35,710 nucleotides of DNA from Bacteroides pyogenes DSM 20611 = JCM 6294 (GCF_000428105.1 NZ_KE386626.1:43555-79264); one strand, 5' to 3'; positions 25,560-32,785 are shown, numbered from the stretch's first letter. The notes: generated by a model not told the origin, from the letters alone. Program-made: numbers and translations.

Positions 25560-25900
25560 CAGGGGGCACATACCCGCCTTTGTCGACTAAATACCCGCAT
25601 ATACATACCGACTGAATACCCAACGCGTCGGTTATATATACTCACCATGCTGGCCATATATATTCACCGGAGGCCGATGTGACACTAACCGTTGATTACC
25701 GCCTTCCATATATACTTACCATGGTAATCATATATACTCACCGTAGTAGCCATATATACTCACCACGGTAGCCATATATATTCACCACGGTAGCCATATA
25801 TACTCACCGGACTGACTACATATACCCACCGAACCGGAATATACATACCCGCCGTTCCGGCTACACATCCCCCGTTGCGGGCATATGGATATACCCCACC
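25560..25900 (+). repeat. 22-base tandem repeat array B
   Basis: About 14 degenerate units, best preserved at 25705-25815, where successive copies read CCATATATACTCACC or CCATATATATTCACC followed by ACGGTAG. The flanks decay to ATATACCCACC and ACATACCCGCC forms with variable length, and a unique insert sits at about 25672-25704. Same consensus and orientation as array A at 13279. It fills the gap between the divergent cysK and hydrolase genes. There are no spacers of the CRISPR kind. Confidence 0.85.
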
Positions 25901-26011
25901 ATATATCTGCCGAGACAACAGAAGTTGATTTCTCAGGCGGGATTCACTGTTTTTTTCGGGAGCGTGCAAAAATTACCGCCAAAGAAAACGGGGATATCTT
26001 TCGGAAAAAAC

Positions 26012-26019
26012 TATATTTG
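26012..26019 (+). promoter_or_regulatory. -7 box for the exported hydrolase
   Basis: TATATTTG matches the -7 consensus exactly and lies 33 bases before the ATG at 26052. No clear -33 partner. Confidence 0.5.
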
Positions 26020-26051
26020 CGGATATTCACCTGAAAAAAAGACTTATACGT

Positions 26052-27476
26052 ATGAAACACATGAAAAAACAGATGAAAAAAACATCTCTTTTCATCATCC
26101 TCATCGGACTGATGGCAATGACAGGTCTTCCTTCGCCGGCACAGGCGCAAGACATTACGGGAAGTTGGCACGGAAAGCTGGAGCTGCCCGTAGGTTCGCT
26201 CAGCATCGTTTTCCACATCAAGCAGGCTCCCGAAGGCGGATACACCGCCACGCTCGACAGTCCCGACCAAGGGGCGAAGGGAATCCCTACGGAGAAAACA
26301 ACCTTCGAGAACTCCACGCTCCACATCCGCATACCCACGATCGGGGCATCGTACGAAGGGAAGCTGACGGAGGAGGGAAAGATTACGGGCACATTCACAC
26401 AGGGGGTTGCCCTCAAGCTCGACCTTGAGAAAGGAGAAGCTCCCCGTCCGAAACGTCCGCAGGAACCGCAACCTCCGTTTCCCTACAAGAGCGAGGAGGT
26501 GAAGGTGAGAAACGAGCAGGACGGTATCGACCTGGCGGGCACGCTGACCTTGCCCGCCGAAGGACGGAACTTTCCGGCGGTGGTTCTGCTGACGGGAAGC
26601 GGGCCGCAAAACAGAGACGAGGAGCTGATGGGGCATAAACCCTTTCTGGTCATTGCCGACCATCTCACCCGGAACGGGATTGCCGTGTTGCGGTGCGACG
26701 ACCGGGGCATAGGCGGTTCGCAAGGCGACTACGCCTCCACTGCCAATGCCGGGTTCACACGCGATGCCAAAGCAGCCATCGGCTATCTGCGCCACAGAAA
26801 AGAGGTCGACTCGCGGAAAGTCGGAATCATAGGGCACAGCAACGGGGCACTGATAGCTTTCGGCATAGGGGCGAAAGACCGTGAGCTCGCATTCATCGTC
26901 TCGCTGGCAGGAAGCGCCGTGCGGGGCGACAGCCTGTTACTGAAGCAAACGGAGACCCTCTCTAAGCTGTCGGGAATGCCCGACGCCGGCTGGCAGAACC
27001 TCAAACCTATTTTGCGCGAACGCTACACGCTGCTGATGCAGGCCGGAAAGACTCCCGAAAAGCTGCGGGAAGAGCTGCTCGCTCATGTCTACTCGTCAAT
27101 GCCGCAGCAACAGGCGAATGAAGCGGTTCGAAAGCGGGCGGAAGCCGAAGCGGCAGCCATGACATCGCCTTGGTTTCTGGAATTCCTCAAACACGATCCC
27201 GCCACAGACCTGAAGCGTGTGAAGTGCCCGCTTTTCGCCCTGAACGGAGAGAAAGACGCGCAAGTGGATGCCGAGACGAACCTGAATGCCATCCGCCTCC
27301 ATACAACGGAAGGCGGTAACAAACGGGTAACAACCAAAGTATATCCCGGACTGAACCACTTGTTTCAGCATTGCACCACCGGAGCCGTGAACGAATACGC
27401 GCAGATAGAGGAAACCATCAGCCCCGAAGTGCTGAAAGACATCACAAAGTGGATACTGGGCATCACCGCCCATTAG
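26052..27476 (+). CDS. Exported alpha/beta hydrolase
   Basis: A 474-residue secreted protein with signal peptide ending SPAQAQ. Residues about 34-125 form a beta-rich N-terminal domain (ITGSWHGKLELPVGSLSIVF) common in Bacteroidetes exported hydrolases. The rest is an alpha/beta-hydrolase: VVLLTGSGPQNRD (oxyanion region), RCDDRGIGGSQG, nucleophile elbow IIGHSNGALIAF (Ser263), with candidate Asp402 (LNGEKDAQVD) and His436 (YPGLNHLF). It probably cleaves esters or peptides in the periplasm; the substrate is unknown. Alternative ATG codons lie 9 and 21 bases downstream. The last codons and the stop belong to the first copy of a 66-base tandem repeat. Confidence 0.9.
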   Translation: MKHMKKQMKKTSLFIILIGLMAMTGLPSPAQAQDITGSWHGKLELPVGSLSIVFHIKQAPEGGYTATLDSPDQGAKGIPTEKTTFENSTLHIRIPTIGASYEGKLTEEGKITGTFTQGVALKLDLEKGEAPRPKRPQEPQPPFPYKSEEVKVRNEQDGIDLAGTLTLPAEGRNFPAVVLLTGSGPQNRDEELMGHKPFLVIADHLTRNGIAVLRCDDRGIGGSQGDYASTANAGFTRDAKAAIGYLRHRKEVDSRKVGIIGHSNGALIAFGIGAKDRELAFIVSLAGSAVRGDSLLLKQTETLSKLSGMPDAGWQNLKPILRERYTLLMQAGKTPEKLREELLAHVYSSMPQQQANEAVRKRAEAEAAAMTSPWFLEFLKHDPATDLKRVKCPLFALNGEKDAQVDAETNLNAIRLHTTEGGNKRVTTKVYPGLNHLFQHCTTGAVNEYAQIEETISPEVLKDITKWILGITAH

Positions 27477-27612
27477 CCGCATGACGGTGGCTTGCATTCA
27501 CAGGCAGCCGGCGCGTGGATACCCGGCATCGCCGCCGTTAGCCCTGCTGACGGTGAGTTGTATCCACAAGCAGCCGGCGCGTGGATAGCCGGCATCGCCG
27601 CCCGGCAGCCAA
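27449..27612 (+). repeat. 66-base tandem repeat that includes the hydrolase stop codon
   Basis: GTGGATACTGGGCATC at 27449 (inside the last codons of the hydrolase) recurs as GTGGATACCCGGCATC at 27515 and GTGGATAGCCGGCATC at 27581, exactly 66 bases apart each time. The intervening TGACGGTG and GCAGCCGGCGC segments are also repeated between copies. The stop-codon region CATTAGCC becomes CGTTAGCC and then CGGCAGCC in later copies. Copy 3 is partial. Confidence 0.9.
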
Positions 27613-27653
27613 GAAAACCTGTGCCGAAAGAACATAGTTTGTAAAAGAATGGC

Positions 27654-27661
27654 TATCTTTG
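27654..27661 (+). promoter_or_regulatory. -7 box for ychF
   Basis: TATCTTTG, a perfect -7 consensus, lies 41 bases before the ychF ATG and just after the repeat array. Confidence 0.5.
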
Positions 27662-27702
27662 CATGCGCGAATTTGAGTTTAAATAAATAACAAAAGATAT
27701 AA

Positions 27703-28806
27703 ATGGCATTGCAATGTGGTATCGTCGGACTGCCCAACGTGGGTAAGTCGACTCTTTTCAACTGTCTGTCGAACGCAAAAGCACAGGCGGCAAACTTCCC
27801 TTTCTGTACAATCGAACCGAACGTAGGCGTCATCACCGTTCCCGACGAACGTCTCAACCGCTTGGCGGAACTGGTTCATCCCCAACGCATCGTTCCCACG
27901 ACGGTGGAAATCGTAGACATCGCCGGACTGGTGAAAGGAGCGAGCAAAGGCGAAGGATTGGGAAACAAGTTTCTGGCAAACATCCGCGAGACGGATGCCA
28001 TCATCCATGTGCTCCGCTGCTTCGACGACGATAACGTGACTCACGTAGACGGCAGCGTAAATCCCGTCCGCGACAAAGAGATCATCGATTACGAGCTTCA
28101 GCTGAAAGACCTCGAAACCATCGAGAGCCGCATACAGAAAGTGCAGAAGCAGGCGCAGACGGGTGGTGACAAAGCAGCCAAGCAGACGTACGACGTGCTT
28201 GTGCGCTACAAAGAGGCGCTGGAACAGGGACGGTCGGCACGCACCGTGACTTTCGACACGAAAGACGAACAGAAGATAGCCCGCGAGCTGTTTCTGCTCA
28301 CAAGCAAACCGGTGATGTACGTGTGCAACGTAGACGAGGCAAGCGCCGTGAAGGGCAACAAATACGTAGAGATGGTTCGCGAAGCCGTGAAGGACGAGAG
28401 TGCCGAGATACTGATCGTGGCTGCACGCACGGAAGCGGATATCGCCGAACTGGAGACGTACGAAGACCGCCAGATGTTTCTCGCCGAAGTAGGACTGGAG
28501 GAGTCTGGCGTGGCACGCCTCATCAAGTCGGCCTATAAACTGCTGAACCTCGAAACTTATTTCACCGCCGGTGTTCAGGAAGTGCGCGCATGGACTTACG
28601 AAAAAGGATGGAAAGCTCCCCAATGCGCCGGAGTGATTCATACCGACTTCGAGAAGGGATTTATCCGCGCGGAGGTCATCAAGTTCGACGACTTCATCCA
28701 ATACGGCTCGGAAGCGGCTGTGAAGGAGGCGGGAAAGTTGAGCGTGGAAGGAAAGGAGTATGTGGTGCAGGATGGAGACATCATGCACTTCAGATTCAAT
28801 GTGTAA
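27703..28806 (+). CDS. ychF: Redox-regulated ATPase YchF (OLA1 family)
   Basis: A 367-residue Obg-related P-loop NTPase. GLPNVGKST is the P-loop at residues 9-17; [16 protein letters not shown] is the switch II region; the NKxD base-specificity motif is replaced by CNVDE, the change that makes YchF prefer ATP. A central coiled-coil insertion (about 130-200) and a C-terminal TGS domain ending [16 protein letters not shown] complete the usual architecture. YchF binds ribosomes and modulates stress responses in other bacteria. The final codons and stop are part of the first copy of a 65-base tandem repeat. Confidence 0.97.
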   Translation: MALQCGIVGLPNVGKSTLFNCLSNAKAQAANFPFCTIEPNVGVITVPDERLNRLAELVHPQRIVPTTVEIVDIAGLVKGASKGEGLGNKFLANIRETDAIIHVLRCFDDDNVTHVDGSVNPVRDKEIIDYELQLKDLETIESRIQKVQKQAQTGGDKAAKQTYDVLVRYKEALEQGRSARTVTFDTKDEQKIARELFLLTSKPVMYVCNVDEASAVKGNKYVEMVREAVKDESAEILIVAARTEADIAELETYEDRQMFLAEVGLEESGVARLIKSAYKLLNLETYFTAGVQEVRAWTYEKGWKAPQCAGVIHTDFEKGFIRAEVIKFDDFIQYGSEAAVKEAGKLSVEGKEYVVQDGDIMHFRFNV

Positions 28807-29020
28807 GCATGCAAGCACGGTAAAAACATTAAAAGGGTGGCACGATTCCAAACTTCAGATTCAATGTGTAAGCATGCAAGTACGGTAAAAACATTAAAAG
28901 GGTGGCACGATTCCAAACTTCAGATTCAATGTGCAAGCATGCAAGCACGATGAAAACATTGAAAGGGCGGCACGATTCCAAACTTCAGATTCAATGTGCA
29001 AGCATGCCAACCCGATGAAA
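28787..29020 (+). repeat. 65-base tandem repeat that includes the ychF stop codon
   Basis: ACTTCAGATTCAATGTG occurs at 28787 (the last codons of ychF), 28852, 28917 and 28982, a constant 65-base period. Copies 1 and 2 are almost identical; copies 3 and 4 diverge, and the TAA corresponding to the stop becomes CAA in them. Copy 4 decays after about 35 bases. The unit also contains a GCATGC palindrome and a TGGCACGATTCC or CGGCACGATTCC end. Confidence 0.95.
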
Positions 29021-29134
29021 GAACGCAAACCCTGTCCGAAAGCAAACGCCGCCGGCATTGCACGGATGAAGGGTTGAGATATAAAAACAAAGGCCGCTCG
29101 CCGGCCCGAAATCAATTAACAATCAATAAGTCTT
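29021..29134. other. lgt leader region
   Basis: A GC-rich stretch with a short GGCCG/CGGCC hairpin (about 29091-29106) before lgt. No -7 consensus was found here, so lgt may be read from the ychF promoter through the repeats. Confidence 0.3.
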
Positions 29135-29959
29135 ATGTTACTGTCTATTCACTGGAATCCCAATCCCGAATTCGTCAACCTATTCGGCATCTCCATCCGC
29201 TATTACGGATTGCTATGGGCGGTAGGCATCTTTCTGGCCTACATCGTTGTTCACTATCAGTTCCGTGACAAGAAGATAGGCGAGAAGAAATTCGAACCGC
29301 TCTTCTTCTACTGTTTCTTCGGTATCCTCATCGGCGCCCGGCTGGGGCACTGCATCTTCTACGACCCCGGCTATCACCTCACCAGCGGTAGAGGCATTCT
29401 GGAGATGCTGCTGCCCGTGAAGCTGCTGCCGGGAGGAGGATGGAAGTTTATCGGATACCAGGGGCTGGCAAGCCATGGCGGTACGCTGGGACTGATTATC
29501 GCGCTCTGGCTCTACTGCCGGAAAACCAAATTGCACTATGTGGATGTATTGGACATGATTGCCGTAGCCACTCCTATCACCGCCTGCTGCATCCGTCTGG
29601 CCAACCTGATGAACTCGGAAATCATCGGCAAACCGACCGATGTACCCTGGGCGTTCGTCTTCGAACGCATCGACATGCAACCCCGCCACCCGGCACAGCT
29701 ATACGAAGCGTTGGCCTATCTCGCGCTTTTCTTCGTGATGATTTACCTGTACAGGCGCCACAGCAAGGAGTTGCATCGCGGCTTCTTCTTCGGACTCTGT
29801 CTGGCGACAATCTTCACCTTCCGCTTCTTCATCGAATTTGTGAAAGAAAACCAGGTGTCTTTCGAAGATCAGATGACGTTCAACATGGGGCAATGGCTCA
29901 GCATCCCGTTCATCATCATCGGCTTTTACTTCATTTTTGCTTACGGGAAGAAGAAGTAG
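29135..29959 (+). CDS. lgt: Prolipoprotein diacylglyceryl transferase
   Basis: A 274-residue inner-membrane enzyme with seven predicted helices. Diagnostic parts are the [17 protein letters not shown] start, [11 protein letters not shown], the HGG motif in [11 protein letters not shown], the Lgt signature form [17 protein letters not shown], and [13 protein letters not shown]. It attaches diacylglycerol to the lipobox cysteine of prolipoproteins such as those at 1614 and 7201 in this window. The signature has L-A-N in place of the usual G-N. The stop region is part of a 67-base imperfect repeat. Confidence 0.96.
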   Translation: MLLSIHWNPNPEFVNLFGISIRYYGLLWAVGIFLAYIVVHYQFRDKKIGEKKFEPLFFYCFFGILIGARLGHCIFYDPGYHLTSGRGILEMLLPVKLLPGGGWKFIGYQGLASHGGTLGLIIALWLYCRKTKLHYVDVLDMIAVATPITACCIRLANLMNSEIIGKPTDVPWAFVFERIDMQPRHPAQLYEALAYLALFFVMIYLYRRHSKELHRGFFFGLCLATIFTFRFFIEFVKENQVSFEDQMTFNMGQWLSIPFIIIGFYFIFAYGKKK

Positions 29960-30050
29960 ACGTTTTTACTCTATAGTTATATAGCGTGGCAGGCACTCTT
30001 TTGCCTGCCTGATGAAGAAGAAGTAAATGTTTTTACTTTGTAGAGGTTTT
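29947..30050 (+). repeat. 67-base imperfect repeat spanning the lgt stop codon
   Basis: GAAGAAGAAGTAGACG at 29947 (last lysine codons plus the TAG stop) followed by TTTTTACTCTATAG recurs at 30014 as GAAGAAGAAGTAAATG then TTTTTACTTTGTAG. Two copies, 67 bases apart. A hairpin (GGCAGGCA/TGCCTGCC, 29988-30009) separates them. Confidence 0.8.
29988..30009 (+). terminator. Possible lgt terminator hairpin
   Basis: GGCAGGCA pairs with TGCCTGCC around a 6-base loop, 29 bases after lgt. No T run follows directly, so it may be only a transcript-stabilising hairpin. Confidence 0.4.
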
Positions 30051-30107
30051 TTAGGCTTAGAAAAGAATAATCATTACAAGCTCTCTTATCCTTAATAAGG
30101 AATAGCT

Positions 30108-30115
30108 TATATTTG
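30108..30115 (+). promoter_or_regulatory. -7 box for the secreted protein at 30141
   Basis: TATATTTG matches the -7 consensus and lies 26 bases before the ATG at 30141. Confidence 0.5.
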
Positions 30116-30140
30116 TGTACGTTTAATTAAAACTTTGCTT

Positions 30141-31259
30141 ATGGTACTTAAGTATTTAAATCTTTTTATGGCTTTTATGGGCAGCTTAGCCATATCGGAA
30201 TCTTATGCTCAAAGCTATATTACAGGGTGTAATGGTAAAAATTATGGCATAGGTGATACGCTTGTTGTAGGCAAGCCTGCACTATCAGGGTATTTATTTA
30301 TACGTACTGTCAACGAACAAGGCGATTTGTCTCCAATGCCTGACAGAGATATTGCAGGTTTGAAAGTGACTATTACTTCTATACCGGAATACGATGAACA
30401 ATTATATCAGGATATGGGGATTTACGAACAACCCGAAAATTTACAGATTGTCATGGCTGAAGGTGGAGGCAATCATTTCTGTATCAGCCTAAATAAAGCG
30501 CTAAGCCGTGGAAATATAATGTCCGATTACATGATTTCGTCTGTTGACGGGGCAGTGGATTTGACACCCTCTATTTTGTATGTGTACGCGCTAAAACTTT
30601 ATCAAAAAGCTGTTGATGACAAGGTTGTTGATAAATATGCCTCATTATGTGTACCTGATGAATTTAAACAAGCATCCGAAGATCCTTTTGCATTAGATGC
30701 TATGCGTAAATCTTACAGAGCTAAATTGCAACAAGAATTATGCAATGCCGACTTTTCAAAGATATTTCGTCTTAAATGCTTATCAGAACTTCAGCCATAT
30801 GATATGGTAAAAGAATGTTTCCCTTTATCAGAATTTTCTTGTGTTGATGTGCAAACTAAACAGGAAGATGAACTGAGCAGGCTCAAATATTGCTTGTGGG
30901 GAGAATGTGCTTTTCTTTTTGCCAATGCTTCTCTCTTTATGTCCTTACCTTCAGAAAAAACACGAGCCAAAGGCTTCTATGGGATGCGGAAATACGCCGG
31001 CGTTCCTTCTTATAACGAACCAATGGCTAGCCTGTATGTATATGTTAAGATTAAGAAACAGCCGGTAAAATTGCCGGAAAAGAAAATTTTAGTCTTTTCT
31101 GAAGGCCGTAATTTTGATTTTAATTGGTCAACACTGAATAAGGTTTATGGTGAGAGGTCTCTTAATATGGATATTGTTCGAATTGATGCGTATAACGATT
31201 TGCTTCCTTTCGTGAATGGTGAAGTAGTCTATAATTACTTAGGCAGCATTGTTCTATAA
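30141..31259 (+). CDS. Secreted protein of unknown function
   Basis: A 372-residue protein from ATG 30141 (MVLKYLNLFMAFMGSLAISE), with a signal peptide ending about SESYAQ. A TTG six bases upstream is an alternative but less likely start. The mature protein has seven or more cysteines (for example ITGCNGK, NHFCISL, SLCVPDE), no membrane segments and mixed alpha/beta character. The tail reads KILVFSEGRNFDFNWSTLN ... VVYNYLGSIVL. I recognise no family. The gene is distinctly AT-rich compared with lgt and ychF, which suggests recent acquisition. A preserved frame with a consensus promoter and signal peptide argues it is real. Confidence 0.8.
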   Translation: MVLKYLNLFMAFMGSLAISESYAQSYITGCNGKNYGIGDTLVVGKPALSGYLFIRTVNEQGDLSPMPDRDIAGLKVTITSIPEYDEQLYQDMGIYEQPENLQIVMAEGGGNHFCISLNKALSRGNIMSDYMISSVDGAVDLTPSILYVYALKLYQKAVDDKVVDKYASLCVPDEFKQASEDPFALDAMRKSYRAKLQQELCNADFSKIFRLKCLSELQPYDMVKECFPLSEFSCVDVQTKQEDELSRLKYCLWGECAFLFANASLFMSLPSEKTRAKGFYGMRKYAGVPSYNEPMASLYVYVKIKKQPVKLPEKKILVFSEGRNFDFNWSTLNKVYGERSLNMDIVRIDAYNDLLPFVNGEVVYNYLGSIVL

Positions 31260-31261
31260 AA

Positions 31262-31347
31262 CAGTTTGGAGGGAAAACTTATCGGGACACATATATAGCA
31301 AAGGTACATAAAATCTCCGAAACCCAACCGGCTTTAGGTTTTACAGA
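31262..31347 (+). repeat. Left arm of a long inverted repeat
   Basis: GGAAAACTTATCGGGACACA at 31272 onwards, then TATATAGCAAAGGTACATAA and AATCTCCGAA, reappears in reverse complement at 32514-32604 with few mismatches. Weaker similarity continues to TTTAGGTTTTAC. This arm contains a minus-strand TACCTTTG box (31303-31310). It begins directly after the secreted-protein stop codon. Confidence 0.85.
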
Positions 31348-31357
31348 ATATCCCGAT

Positions 31358-31560
31358 TTACGTCTCTATATCACTATTATCGTATTGTCTGTGCGACCAT
31401 CGAATAACATTGGCGGGCAGAGCACGCAGCTGGTCAATAGTCTGTTGAAGATTACGCGCGACTACCATAATGTCAAAACAATCCAACAGGTCAGGAGGGA
31501 GCCTTAGACGAACTAAGGCTAAAAGAGTATCATAAGTAGTCACGAGATTTTTTTTGAGGG
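31358..31560 (-). pseudogene. Possible transposase N-terminal fragment (ISAon1/ISL3-like)
   Basis: A minus-strand frame reads TTYDTLLALVRLRLPPDLLDCFDI, which resembles the N-terminal region proteins of ISAon1-type transposases (LLxxLPxxxLDYFDV-like), and then loses similarity before its stop at 31358. A -7 box TATCTTTG lies just upstream at about 31563-31570 on the minus strand. The zinc-finger and DDE parts are absent. The assignment rests on one short motif. Confidence 0.4.
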
Positions 31561-31631
31561 CAAAGATAAGAGTTTTAGAGAATCCCCACATTAGTTTACT
31601 GCTGAGCCCGCTTTGGCCCCCCAATAAGAAG

Positions 31632-31665
31632 AAAGCCCCGAGAATTTTTGTTTCTCAGGGCTTTT
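31632..31665 (-). terminator. Terminator of tRNA-Gln
   Basis: AAAGCCCCGAGAA (31632-31644) pairs with TTCTCAGGGCTTT (31652-31664) with one mismatch around a short T-rich loop, 14 bases beyond the tRNA 3' end. Both flanks could act as a U tract. Confidence 0.75.
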
Positions 31666-31678
31666 CTGCAATCAGTTG

Positions 31679-31749
31679 TTGGACTACCAGGATTCGAACC
31701 TAGACAAACAGAACCAAAACCTGTTGTGCTACCATTACACCATAGTCCA
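31679..31749 (-). tRNA. tRNA-Gln (TTG)
   Basis: Read on the minus strand: acceptor TGGACTA/TAGTCCA fully paired, a D arm with the TGGTGTAATGGTAGCACA pattern typical of tRNA-Gln, anticodon arm ACAGG TTTTGGT TCTGT with anticodon TTG, T arm CTAGG TTCGAAT CCTGG and discriminator A. CCA is not encoded. It has its own promoter and terminator. Confidence 0.95.
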
Positions 31750-31779
31750 AACTTATGCGCTTTCTGTTAAAAAGCGGTG

Positions 31780-31811
31780 CAAAGATAGTGTTATACCAAT
31801 AAACATCCAAA
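31780..31811 (-). promoter_or_regulatory. Promoter of tRNA-Gln
   Basis: On the minus strand a -33 TTTG (31808-31811) and a -7 TATCTTTG (31780-31787) are separated by 20 bases, a full Bacteroides promoter. Confidence 0.75.
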
Positions 31812-31815
31812 CATT

Positions 31816-32030
31816 TCACTGATTATTTTCGATTTCTTCACCAATAGCCCGCCATTGCTTCACTGAGTATCTTCAATTTACTCACCAATGGCTCGCTATT
31901 TCTTCACTGGTTTTCTTCAATTTATTGGCTAATAGTCCGCTATTTCTTCACTGGTTATCTTCAATTTATTCACCAATAGTCCGCCATTACTCACTGATTA
32001 TCTTCGATTATTTTACCGATTGCACTCGAT
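31816..32030 (+). repeat. 44-base tandem repeat array
   Basis: Units start at 31839, 31883, 31927 and 31971, each 44 bases apart, with the core CACCAATAGTCCGCTATT then TCTTCACTGGTTATCTTCAA and TTTATT. Partial, degenerate units flank on both sides. The array lies directly upstream of the tRNA-Gln promoter. Period is constant although bases vary by 10-20%. Confidence 0.85.
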
Positions 32031-32375
32031 TTCTTCATCCATGACATTCGATTATCTCAAAAGGCGAGTTCGGGATAAAAGAAGCGATGTGCTCCAATCG
32101 CGGGCTTGTTTATCTGCTTTCATTGGCAATTCAATCAGCCTTTGTCCAAATGTAACTTTTCGAACTTATGATAAAAATCTACAATAAACCTCTGTTGGTC
32201 AAACTCAATAGCACTTCTGTTTATGGCATCAGATCAGTATCAATTTCATACATGCTGATTGTGCAAGAACCTCTTGCGTCAATTTAAGTAGATTTTCTAT
32301 TTTAATATGTTTCCCAAAATCCAATCGGAAATATGCCCAATCCCCTCATTGGTAGGAATTTTATAATCATCCATG
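32031..32375. other. Intergenic region, no gene
   Basis: No protein-like frame. GTTCGGGATAA at 32068-32078 is shared with the presumed IS982 end at 3557-3567, so a fragment of the same IS type may lie here. Nothing else is recognised. Confidence 0.3.
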
Positions 32376-32421
32376 CTCACCACATACTTATCGATGATAA
32401 TTTCGATAAGTATATGGTGAG
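32376..32421. repeat. 19-bp palindromic stem
   Basis: CTCACCACATACTTATCGA (32376-32394) is the inverted complement of TCGATAAGTATATGGTGAG (32403-32421) with one mismatch and an 8-base loop. No T run follows on the plus strand (GTAGTATTTG). It might be a cruciform, an operator or an old IS/MITE remnant. Confidence 0.7.
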
Positions 32422-32513
32422 TAGTATTTGCGTATAGAATTAATTATTTCAATCATACTTGAATATTTTTTCGGCAATATAATTATTTTCAAATACACTT
32501 GAAGATATCGAAT

Positions 32514-32604
32514 CCGGTAAAACCTAAAATAGATTGGACTTCGGAGATTTTATGCACCTTTGCCATATATGTGTCCCGATAAGTTTTCCTCCGTTTTGGC
32601 TGCC
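32514..32604 (-). repeat. Right arm of a long inverted repeat
   Basis: Inverted partner of 31262-31347. The best-conserved 50 bases run from TTCGGAGATTTTATGCACC to GTCCCGATAAGTTTTCC. The promoter-like TACCTTTG of the left arm is CACCTTTG in this arm. Further, weaker similarity covers GGTAAAACCTAAAATAG. About 1.17 kb containing tRNA-Gln and the 44-base array lies between the arms. Confidence 0.85.
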
Positions 32605-32640
32605 AAACCATTCTTTGGAGGGAATGCTTGAACATATACA

Positions 32641-32678
32641 AAAGCCAACTGACTCGCAATGAATTTGGTTGGCTTTAA
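32641..32678. terminator. Terminator-like hairpin
   Basis: AAAGCCAAC (32641-32649) pairs with GTTGGCTTT (32668-32676), followed by AATATT. No intact gene precedes it on the plus strand, so it probably belonged to a lost gene or element. Confidence 0.45.
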
Positions 32679-32707
32679 TATTACTATAAATGAGTATCCC
32701 TAAAATT

Positions 32708-32785
32708 AGCGACTCTGTTTGATTGTATTAGCGATTGCGTTTGATTGTATCAGCAGCTCTGTTTGATTGTATCAGCGATTGCAAA
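32708..32785 (+). repeat. 22-base tandem repeat with TTTGATTGTAT core
   Basis: Units start at 32708, 32730, 32752 and 32774, exactly 22 bases apart: AGCGACTCTG, AGCGATTGCG and AGCAGCTCTG, each followed by TTTGATTGTAT, then a partial AGCGATTGC. The following stretch to 32987 contains no supported gene; a minus-strand open frame there crosses the repeat and looks spurious. Confidence 0.85.

Noticed and set aside
27679..28851. 390-residue minus-strand open frame
   Set aside because: Antisense to ychF, which has intact P-loop and TGS domain; the antisense frame also runs through the 65-base repeat.
31262..32604. Intact insertion sequence bounded by the inverted repeats
   Set aside because: The interval contains a functional-looking tRNA-Gln with promoter and terminator and no full transposase; the arms are too long and imperfect for a simple IS.
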